The notes under the pieces: model-generated
The model's database searches: none
The model's input: only the letters and a program-made list of their open reading frames with translations
Told to the model about the DNA's origin: nothing
Position numbers and translations under genes: made by a program
Shown: positions 57,857 to 64,000 of the stretch, piece after piece
How positions within the stretch are numbered: position 1 is the stretch's first letter
Layout of the letters: the number at the start of each line of letters is the position of its first letter
DNA from: Flavobacterium agri
GTDB taxonomy: Bacteria > Bacteroidota > Bacteroidia > Flavobacteriales > Flavobacteriaceae
DNA length: 64,000 nt
Reading direction: 5' to 3'
Assembly: GCF_013401995.1 (NCBI RefSeq)
Contig: NZ_JACBJI010000008.1
Span: forward strand, 115,695 to 179,694

Positions 57857-59292
57857 CAGAATTGGAAATAAATGAAATCGCTGGCTTTGGAATACACGCC
57901 CCAAAGCAACAATCCGATCACTATTACGACTAGTTTCAAATATCGGGATTTGCCAAAAAACGGATGCTCGCCCAATCGCGAATGCCATTCGAACCAAATG
58001 AAGAACAGCAATAACGGCAACAGTTCGGGCGAATAACGGTCAATCCCGAGGTATTGCATGCCGCCATTGAAATCGAAAGATGCCAGCCGCTTGAGATACG
58101 AAAAGGCTTGGGAAACGCTTTCGGATCGGAAGAAAATCCATGCGATTACGGCCAAAACGAACGTCAGCATCATCCTCAAAAACTCTGAAACCGTAGGAAA
58201 GTTGCGGTCTTTGGCCACGATTTCCAAATGATTGCGGTTGCGGTTCGACACGAGCAGCGGCAGGAAATACAAAGCGTTGAGAAATCCCCAAAACACGAAC
58301 GTCCAATTCGCGCCATGCCAAAATCCGCTCACGAGGAAAATGATGAACGTATTGCGGATTTTCATCCACATACCGCCACGGCTGCCGCCAAGAGGCACAT
58401 ATAAATAATCGCGGAACCAACTCGAAAGCGAAATGTGCCATCGCCTCCAAAATTCCGCAATGTCGCGTGAGAAATACGGATAATTGAAATTGCGCAGCAA
58501 ATCGATGCCGAAGAGTTTCGACGTGCCCAAAGCGATATCGGAATAGCCGCTGAAATCGCCGTAAATCTGGAAAGCGAAATACACGGCTCCAAGTGCTAAT
58601 GTCAATGAATTCGACGAATCGGAATGGTCGAAAATATAATCGGCGTAAGTGGCGCAACTGTCGGCAATCACGATTTTCTTGAAAAGTCCCCAAATGATTT
58701 GGTGCAAACCGTCTATCGCCTTTTCGGATTTGAAAATACGAGGCTTCTTGATTTGCGGAAGCAAATGCGTGGCGCGTTCTATCGGACCGGCCACGAGCAA
58801 CGGAAAGTAACTCACGAAAAGCGCGTAATCGACAGGATTGCGTTCGGGTTCGATGCGATCTTTATAAATGTCGATCACATACGAAAGCCCGTGAAACGTA
58901 TAAAACGAGATACCGACGGGCAAAATGACCTTCAAAGTCCAAAAATGGGCTTCAAACCCGAAATTGGACAGGAATTCGGCAAACGAGGTCGCGAAAAAAT
59001 CGTAGTATTTGAACACGCCCAGAAATCCGAGATTGATGCCGACGCTAAGCCAAAACCAAAACTTTTTCGTTCTCAGGTTATGCGATTCGGCCATTTTGAG
59101 CCCCGTAAAATAATCGAGTCCAGTCGAAAAAAGCAGTAAGAAAAGAAAGCGCCAATCCCAACAGGCGTAGAAGAAGTAACTGGCCGAAAGCAGGAAAACA
59201 TTCTGGATTTTGAGTCCTTTTCGAGCCAAAAGCCAATACACGCCAAAAACGACCGGCAGGAAAACGAGAAACGCCAACGAGTTGAAAAGCAT
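57856..59292 (-). CDS. MBOAT-family O-acyltransferase
   Basis: The 478-residue protein has about 11 membrane helices, beginning MLFNSLAFLVFLPVVFGVYWLL joined. MBOAT marks are VILPVGISFYTFHGLSYVIDIYK joined, AGPIERATHLLPQI, the SLSSWFRDYLYVPLGGSRGG loop, and FWHGANWTFVFWG carrying the catalytic histidine at about 325. It moves acyl groups across the inner membrane onto a periplasmic acceptor, probably a polysaccharide; the acceptor is unknown. It is followed by the SGNH-type partner. Confidence 0.93.
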   Translation of the reverse strand: MLFNSLAFLVFLPVVFGVYWLLARKGLKIQNVFLLSASYFFYACWDWRFLFLLLFSTGLDYFTGLKMAESHNLRTKKFWFWLSVGINLGFLGVFKYYDFFATSFAEFLSNFGFEAHFWTLKVILPVGISFYTFHGLSYVIDIYKDRIEPERNPVDYALFVSYFPLLVAGPIERATHLLPQIKKPRIFKSEKAIDGLHQIIWGLFKKIVIADSCATYADYIFDHSDSSNSLTLALGAVYFAFQIYGDFSGYSDIALGTSKLFGIDLLRNFNYPYFSRDIAEFWRRWHISLSSWFRDYLYVPLGGSRGGMWMKIRNTFIIFLVSGFWHGANWTFVFWGFLNALYFLPLLVSNRNRNHLEIVAKDRNFPTVSEFLRMMLTFVLAVIAWIFFRSESVSQAFSYLKRLASFDFNGGMQYLGIDRYSPELLPLLLFFIWFEWHSRLGEHPFFGKSRYLKLVVIVIGLLLWGVYSKASDFIYFQF

Positions 59293-59378
59293 GCAGGATT
59301 TGGCTTAAAGGCCGCAATATCGGAAATAAAAACCGATGGTGGAATTTTCGCCTGACATCAAACTTAAGCACTTGAGCT

Positions 59379-60182
59379 CTAATAACGCCATTCGCGTTTT
59401 TTGTTCAACTCTTCCTCGGCGGCGCGTTCTTCGGCCGGAATCACCTTGAGCAGCGAAGGATGCTGTTCTATCGCCCATTCGATTTTTTCGACGATCTGCT
59501 CTATCGTCTCGTTCTCGTAATCGATGTCGAGAGGTGGTTTTATGATGAACGATTGCAGAATGCCTTTCTTTTTCATGCGCAAGCCTTTGCGGTCGAACGA
59601 ACGTCGGAACCCGTCGATGACAATCGGTACGACTATGGGCTTGTACATTTTGATGATGTGCGCCGTTCCTTTCCGCACGGGTTTGAACGAACGCGTCGTG
59701 CCTTGCGGGAACGTGATGACCCAACCGTCTTCGAGCGCGATCTTGATATTTTCGGTATCGGCAGGATTGAATTCGCGTTTGACTTCCTTGCCTTTTTCGC
59801 GCCACGTCCTCGATACGGGAATCGCTCCGGCGTAAGCGAGTATTCTGGGCAACAGTCCTTCGGAAATCGTTTCTTTTGCGGCGACGTAATAAATATTGAG
59901 CTTAGGACTCCACAAATATCCCACGTTTTTTATCGTATCCTGACGACCTTTAAGACTTGCGTTGAATACATGGAACATGGCCACTACATCGGCGAAATAC
60001 GTTTGATGGTTCGAAATGAAAAGCACGTTGCGCTCGGGCAAGGTCGGGATGATTTCTGAACCGTCTATCTGCAAGGCGTTGAATCCGTGATAGCGCCTAT
60101 GGGTGAGCAGCCCGAAAATCAGGATCATCCAGCGTTTCAAGAACAGTATATGCCCGAAAGGGTTGCGTTTGAATAAGCCCAT
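59379..60182 (-). CDS. plsC: 1-acyl-sn-glycerol-3-phosphate acyltransferase
   Basis: The 267-residue enzyme makes phosphatidic acid at the inner membrane. The catalytic HX4D motif is NHQTYFAD at about residues 58-65, inside ERNVLFISNHQTYFADVVAMF joined. The acceptor-binding FPQGTTR segment at about 155-161 replaces the usual FPEGTRS. A short hydrophobic stretch (RWMILIFGLL) near the N-terminus anchors it. Its promoter overlaps the 3' end of the upstream NUDIX gene. Confidence 0.88.
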   Translation of the reverse strand: MGLFKRNPFGHILFLKRWMILIFGLLTHRRYHGFNALQIDGSEIIPTLPERNVLFISNHQTYFADVVAMFHVFNASLKGRQDTIKNVGYLWSPKLNIYYVAAKETISEGLLPRILAYAGAIPVSRTWREKGKEVKREFNPADTENIKIALEDGWVITFPQGTTRSFKPVRKGTAHIIKMYKPIVVPIVIDGFRRSFDRKGLRMKKKGILQSFIIKPPLDIDYENETIEQIVEKIEWAIEQHPSLLKVIPAEERAAEEELNKKREWRY

Positions 60183-60201
60183 TAGCCTAAAAAGTAAGCT
60201 G

Positions 60202-60231
60202 CAAACTTACGAAAAACTCAAGTCTTGACAA
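60202..60231 (-). promoter_or_regulatory. Complete -33/-7 promoter of plsC
   Basis: On the minus strand TTG (60231-60229), 19 bases, TAAGTTTG (60209-60202): exact consensus and spacing, 19 bases before the plsC ATG. The -33 box lies inside the last codons of the NUDIX gene. Confidence 0.8.
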
Positions 60232-60862
60232 CCGCCTTTATCACTTCCTTGAACTCACTGAGAATCATGGCCGTAGCACCCCAAACGATATGTTCGCCTA
60301 TTTGGAAACCAGGCACATTGGTGCGGTTCGCATAAGACGTCTCCATAACCATTCCGGTTACCGTTGCATCGTCGAGGAAAAGGTCCAATTCCACCTCGAT
60401 TATTCCGGCCACTTCGCGCGGATCTGGCTTGAAAATCGGAGGTTCGCTGCAATACGCCAGAAACGGGAATACGATGAAATTGCTCGGAGGAATATAAATT
60501 TTCGACAATTCCCTTACGACGGTTACTTTGTCTTTCGAAATCCCTACTTCTTCACAGGTTTCGCGCAACGCCGTTTCCTGATACGACTTGTCTTCTTTTT
60601 CCTTTTTTCCGCCCGGAAAAGCGACTTGCGAAGAATGGACGCCTTTGTAAGCGTTTCGAAGGATCAATACGAAATACGTTTTGTCGTTCCGCGGATAAAG
60701 CAACAACGTCACGGCTGCGGTTCTTGCGTTGGGATTGTTCCAGTCGAAATTTTGCATGAGGCGCGCTCTTTCGGGTGGCGACATTTTGGCGTGTGCCGTT
60801 TCGCCCAAGAGTTCGGCCTTCTGTATTTCGGGTAGTAATTTGAGGAAATCTTGAAAATCCAT
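60218..60862 (-). CDS. CoA pyrophosphatase (NUDIX, NudL-like)
   Basis: The 214-residue hydrolase splits CoA into phosphopantetheine and adenosine diphosphate. The NUDIX box is GGKKEKEDKSYQETALRETCEEVGI joined (Gx5Ex7REUxEEXGU), at about residues 80-104, preceded by the CoA-pyrophosphatase segment ARTAAVTLLLYPRNDKTYFVLILRNAYKGVHSSQVAFPGG joined. The start MDFQDFLKLLP is chosen over a frame from 61057 that would run through a palindromic repeat. A long N-terminal arm is typical of the family. Confidence 0.88.
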   Translation of the reverse strand: MDFQDFLKLLPEIQKAELLGETAHAKMSPPERARLMQNFDWNNPNARTAAVTLLLYPRNDKTYFVLILRNAYKGVHSSQVAFPGGKKEKEDKSYQETALRETCEEVGISKDKVTVVRELSKIYIPPSNFIVFPFLAYCSEPPIFKPDPREVAGIIEVELDLFLDDATVTGMVMETSYANRTNVPGFQIGEHIVWGATAMILSEFKEVIKAVVKT

Positions 60863-60922
60863 ATACGAGGTAAGAGGCGGTCTAAGATAGGAAGATTTTG
60901 GAGAAGCTGCGGAAATTGGGTT

Positions 60923-60982
60923 AGCCACGAATGACACGAATGACACTAATTCAGAATTTATGAAGTTCGTGGCATTCGTGGC
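60923..60982. repeat. Inverted repeat GCCACGAATG...CATTCGTGGC
   Basis: GCCACGAATG (60924) pairs with CATTCGTGGC (60973), and CACGAA (60935) with TTCGTG (60966). Additional ATTCGTGG copies follow at 61038 and 61047. The element fills the gap between two divergent genes (60863-61096). Confidence 0.65.
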
Positions 60983-61070
60983 ACAACATCCAGACAGCAT
61001 AGTTTTAGTCGCAAATGACACTATTTGGATTGGCGAAATTCGTGGAATTCGTGGCAAACACCTAAAACCC

Positions 61071-61078
61071 TATCTTTG
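61071..61078 (+). promoter_or_regulatory. -7 promoter element of the DUF4268 gene
   Basis: TATCTTTG matches the consensus exactly, 18 bases before the ATG at 61097. It supports that start over a longer frame from 61025. Confidence 0.6.
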
Positions 61079-61096
61079 CCCGACAACCCAAGCACT

Positions 61097-61525
61097 ATGT
61101 TCAGCAAAGAAGAAGCACAACGCATCAAACGCGAATTCTGGATCGCTTTCGCCGAAAAATATCCGCGCAAGTGGCTACTTTACGATACCAAAATCAAGGA
61201 TTTCTCACTCAAGTTCAACGTCGACAACAAAAAAGCCGAAGTCATGATCTCGATAGAAAACCGCGACGACGAAAAGCGTTATGCCTATTTCGACAAATTG
61301 CTTTCGCTAAAGACGATCCTTCTCGAAGAACATTTGCCCGATGCGATTTTCGAAAAGGATGTGTATCTCGAAAACAAGACGATCAGCAAAATATGGGTCG
61401 AAAAAAGCGGCATTAGCGTAAACAACCGCGCGACCTGGGACGATATTTTCGATTTCTTCAACGAACAAATGAGCGCGCTCGAGTATTTCTTTTATGAGTT
61501 CGAGGACTTTATAAAAGACATTTGA
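61097..61525 (+). CDS. DUF4268 protein
   Basis: The 142-residue protein matches DUF4268: FSKEEAQRIKREFWIAFAEKYPRKW split, then KFNVDNKKAEVMISIENRDDEKRYAYFDKLLSLKTILLEEHL when joined and WDDIFDFFNEQMSALEYFFYEFEDFIKDI joined. It is cytoplasmic, with alternating charged helices. The domain also appears next to nuclease-like proteins in other bacteria, but this stand-alone form has no known role. A repeat element follows directly. Confidence 0.82.
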   Translation: MFSKEEAQRIKREFWIAFAEKYPRKWLLYDTKIKDFSLKFNVDNKKAEVMISIENRDDEKRYAYFDKLLSLKTILLEEHLPDAIFEKDVYLENKTISKIWVEKSGISVNNRATWDDIFDFFNEQMSALEYFFYEFEDFIKDI

Positions 61526-61539
61526 TCGGAAAGCGGATT

Positions 61540-61670
61540 GCGTGAGGGATTGAGGTATCTGTCGAAGCTCTTTGCGCAATGCAATGGAGCAAAAGCGACT
61601 ACCGAAAGCCCGACGGCGGCTTAACGGTTACTTTACCAAAAAACAATTCTCCCAAGCCGCCGGCACGCCC
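61540..61670. repeat. Dispersed palindromic repeat, copy B
   Basis: Contains GCGTGAGGGAT (61540), GAAGCTCTTTG, GCAAAAGCGA, AGCCCGACGGCGGC (61607-61620) and GCCGCCGGCACGCCC (61656-61670), the same boxes in the same order as copy A at 37548. It lies between the DUF4268 and pafA-like genes. Confidence 0.72.
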
Positions 61671-61727
61671 ACATTAACATAATTTCCGCAACAGAAGCCG
61701 TAACTTTACCCAACCAAAACCTGTGTC

Positions 61728-63380
61728 ATGAATCGAGCCTTGTCGCTTTTTTGTTTGCTGTTCTTCGCTTTTTCGCTCAACGCCCAAAAAAATACCAAAT
61801 CGGACATCAAAAGACCGAAACTCGTGATCGGAATCGTCGTCGACCAAATGCGTGCCGATTATGTATACCGTTTTGCCGAATATTATGGCGAAGGCGGTTT
61901 CAAGCGCTTTTTGAAGCAAGGTTTCGATTGCCGCAACACGAATTACAATTACGTCCCGACGTATACCGGACCGGGTCATGCCGCGATTTATACGGGAAGC
62001 GTGCCTGCTTTCAACGGTATCATTTCGAACGATTGGTACGATCGAGGTTGGGGAAAAGGCCGTTATGTAGTCAGCGATCCCAATGTAAAACCGATCGGGA
62101 CGGAAGCCTCGACGGGCAAAATGTCGCCTGCGAGCTTACTTTCGACAACAGTCACCGACGAATTGCGCCTTTCGAACAACAAGCAATCGAAAGTCATCGG
62201 GGTTTGCCTTAAGGACAGAGGCTCGGTTTTGCCTGCAGGACACATGCCGTCGGCCGCGTATTGGTATGACAACACGACCGGAAATTGGGTCACGAGTTCA
62301 TTCTATACGACCGATTTACCGCAATGGGTCAAGGATTTCAATGCGAAAAAACTCGCCGATTCGTATCTGTCGAAGCCTTGGGAAACGGTTTTCCCTATAG
62401 AGAAATACACGCTCGGATTGGCCGACGGAGACAACTACCGCAACAATTTCAAAGGAGAAACGACGGGGAAATTCCCGCATGATTTGGCCGAAATCCGTAA
62501 GAATGAGGGGTATGAATTGCTGCGTAAAACGCCGTTCGGTAATACATTTACGTTGGATTTTGCGCTCGAAGCCATCCAAAAAGAGAATTTGGGCAAAGGA
62601 AAATACACCGATTTCCTCGCGTTGAGCTTCTCGTCTACCGATTATGTCGGACATCAATTCGGCATCAACGCGATTGAACTTCAAGATACTTATGTTCGTC
62701 TGGATCGCGACCTGGAACGTCTTTTCAACTACATCGACAAGAATTTCGGTATGGAAAACGTGTTGATTTTCCTAAGTGCCGACCATGGTGCGGCCCAAAC
62801 TCCCGATTATTTGACAGACAACGGGATTCCCGGCGGGTTTTTACCCGAGAAGGATTTCCAGAAAAAACTTAACGACTGCATAAGCGAATCTTTCGGAAAA
62901 GCCGATTGGATCGAGGATTACGGCAGCCAGCAGATTTACCTGAATTACAAAACGTTGGAACAAAACAAAGTTGAAGCGTCGGCGGTAATCGCCAAACTTC
63001 GCCCTTACCTCAAAAAACTTGCGGGTGTTCAGGAGGTTTGGGACATTTCGGATATCGAGAACATCAACGCTTCGGGCAACGAACATCGTCAACGTATCGC
63101 GAACGGCATCCATCCGAAACGCTCGGGCGACATTGCGATTATGTTGCAACCGGGCTGGCTTGAAGGCGAATATGCGGCACACAAAGGCACGACGCACGGA
63201 AGCGGTTGGTCGTATGATACGCATGTACCGTTGTTGTGGCTCGGATGGAAAATCAAAAACGGATCGTCATCCGCGCCGGTTTCCATCAGCGACATCGCCC
63301 CGACCGTAAGCGATTTGTTGAGCATCAGCTTCCCGAATGCGACCGTGGGCAAACCTATTACCGATATGATTACGAAATAA
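61728..63380 (+). CDS. pafA: PafA-type alkaline phosphatase
   Basis: The 550-residue secreted phosphatase has a signal peptide (CLLFFAFSLNAQ). The family acts on a wide range of phosphate monoesters in the periplasm and, unlike PhoA, is inhibited little by phosphate. Alkaline-phosphatase-superfamily motifs include IGIVVDQMRADYVYRF (metal Asp), VPTYTGPGHAAIYTGS with the nucleophilic Thr near residue 79, SSTDYVGHQFG and FLSADHGAAQTPDYL (Asp-His). The C-terminal THGSGWSYDTHVPLLWLGWK joined holds the last His. It is preceded by repeat copy B. Confidence 0.9.
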   Translation: MNRALSLFCLLFFAFSLNAQKNTKSDIKRPKLVIGIVVDQMRADYVYRFAEYYGEGGFKRFLKQGFDCRNTNYNYVPTYTGPGHAAIYTGSVPAFNGIISNDWYDRGWGKGRYVVSDPNVKPIGTEASTGKMSPASLLSTTVTDELRLSNNKQSKVIGVCLKDRGSVLPAGHMPSAAYWYDNTTGNWVTSSFYTTDLPQWVKDFNAKKLADSYLSKPWETVFPIEKYTLGLADGDNYRNNFKGETTGKFPHDLAEIRKNEGYELLRKTPFGNTFTLDFALEAIQKENLGKGKYTDFLALSFSSTDYVGHQFGINAIELQDTYVRLDRDLERLFNYIDKNFGMENVLIFLSADHGAAQTPDYLTDNGIPGGFLPEKDFQKKLNDCISESFGKADWIEDYGSQQIYLNYKTLEQNKVEASAVIAKLRPYLKKLAGVQEVWDISDIENINASGNEHRQRIANGIHPKRSGDIAIMLQPGWLEGEYAAHKGTTHGSGWSYDTHVPLLWLGWKIKNGSSSAPVSISDIAPTVSDLLSISFPNATVGKPITDMITK

Positions 63381-63387
63381 TCGTCTT

Positions 63388-63849
63388 TTGAGGTCGATTT
63401 TTACACCCAAAAATGGATTGTATCGCTGCGGATGGGCCGAAAAAGAAAATCAGGAGCGCGTACTTGCGATTTGGATTAAAAAAGCAGATTTCGAGAATAT
63501 TCTTGACCAGGCCGTTTTCTCATCGTTCAAAACCGAGCATTATCGGGATCAAAACAGCTGGAAATCGGAACTTCAAAACAAAGAAGTGCGGCTGCAATGG
63601 GATCCCGACCATGATCCGTATGGCAACAAACTCGAAAGACGTGCGATCCAACTCGGCCTTAAAGGCGACATATTGAAACGATTCTGTACGGAATACGCAC
63701 AAAAAATCGAAGACATCACGCCTTTCGTACGTGACCAGAAATCAAAACTCGACCAAAATCTTTTACAGGACTTGATTGTTCCGATTGAAACGCCCTATAC
63801 TCCCGAAAATTCCGCTCTTTTTCAAAAAATAGGATTGGATTTTATTTGA
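63388..63849 (+). pseudogene. Truncated DUF4291 protein
   Basis: The frame of 153 residues begins with a TTG and reads as the C-terminal two-thirds of DUF4291: LYRCGWAEKENQERVLAIWIKK, SWKSELQNKEVRLQWDPDHDPYGNKLERRAIQLGLKGDILKRF joined and EDITPFVRDQ. Full-length members have about 40 more N-terminal residues ending in a MTWIKPSFLWMMYRSGWA-like motif, while here IFTPKNGLYRCGWA stands in their place and pafA ends seven bases upstream. The start and part of the domain core are therefore missing. It may be a decayed remnant; low-level expression from the pafA message is possible. Confidence 0.62.
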
Positions 63850-63852
63850 TTT

Positions 63853-64000
63853 GGGCGTGCCGGCGGCGGTTTCCGATGGCGTTTGCGGTGGAAGAAGACG
63901 GTTGCGGCTCCTCGACTGCGCTCGGAGCCGCCGTCGGGCTGTCGGCACTCGCTTTTTTGCCGCGAAGCCCGGTATGGGAGGCAGAAGCCCGTCCGGCAAA
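63853..64000. repeat. Dispersed palindromic repeat, copy C (inverted, reaches window edge)
   Basis: Reading the minus strand gives GGCAAAAAAGCGAGTGCC, AGCCCGACGGCGGC (63940-63927) and GCCGCCGGCACGCCC (63867-63853), as in copies A and B. Between the two boxes is a hairpin CGGCTCC/CGGAGCCG (63905-63929). The outer left part is cut by the window end. Confidence 0.68.

Overview
The window reads as a chromosome segment of a Flavobacteriaceae bacterium (Bacteroidota), most likely Flavobacterium or a close relative. Supporting signs are a type III glutamine synthetase, three proteins with C-terminal type IX secretion (T9SS type A) sorting domains, a fused IcmF-type acyl-CoA mutase, a PafA-type phosphatase, DUF3810, DUF3667 and DUF4197 families, and many promoters of the Bacteroidota form TTG-N19-TAnnTTTG in place of -35/-10 boxes. 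There is no rRNA, no CRISPR array, no recognisable transposase or integrase, and one tRNA (Val, GAC).

Layout. 1-4 kb: 5' part of purM, a tandem pair of OmpA-domain proteins, a small T9SS cargo protein and a secreted protein with five 40-residue repeats. 4-10.5 kb: glnN, a YtxH-like membrane protein, then a GH130 phosphorylase next to a GT4 glycosyltransferase with an extra helical domain. 10.5-18 kb: small envelope proteins, a TetR/HMA-like/MFS operon with a palindromic operator, a sorbosone-dehydrogenase-like lipoprotein and a T9SS protein. 18.5-23.5 kb: tRNA-Val, a TPR gene whose signal peptide is cut off by a frameshift, and icmF. 23.5-29.5 kb is the accessory region. It holds a 290-bp run of hairpins, two HTH genes and an AT-rich array of three cassette-like units. 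29.5-64 kb is mostly core and envelope genes: a serine hydrolase, duplicated DUF4197 genes, apbE, a BtuF-like protein, a lipase, pyrF, prfA, exbD, pepD, katG, a TPR-TM-AraC regulator, NDH-2, a sigma factor with a membrane partner and a TraB protein, MBOAT plus SGNH, plsC, a NUDIX enzyme and pafA.

The most unusual region is 25113-29421. Three units each begin with GTTA plus a short unit-specific sequence and end with the reverse complement of that sequence ahead of CGC. Two related structured spacers of about 180 bp, in the same orientation, separate the units. This is the layout of integron gene cassettes with attC-like recombination sites, but no integrase is present and the core only loosely fits the classical consensus. 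The cargo is defence-like: an AbiJ-NTD4-like protein, an uncharacterised overlapping gene pair on the opposite strand, and a NERD-nuclease/UvrD-helicase fusion.

Several dispersed palindromic elements are also present. A GC-rich element with the motif AGCCCGACGGCGGC...GCCGCCGGCACGCCC occurs three times, and a long stem-loop flanked by GATTGCAGCG repeats precedes the sigma-factor gene. Gene calls rest on reading the translated proteins; family names come from recognised motifs and overall sequence character, not from a database search.
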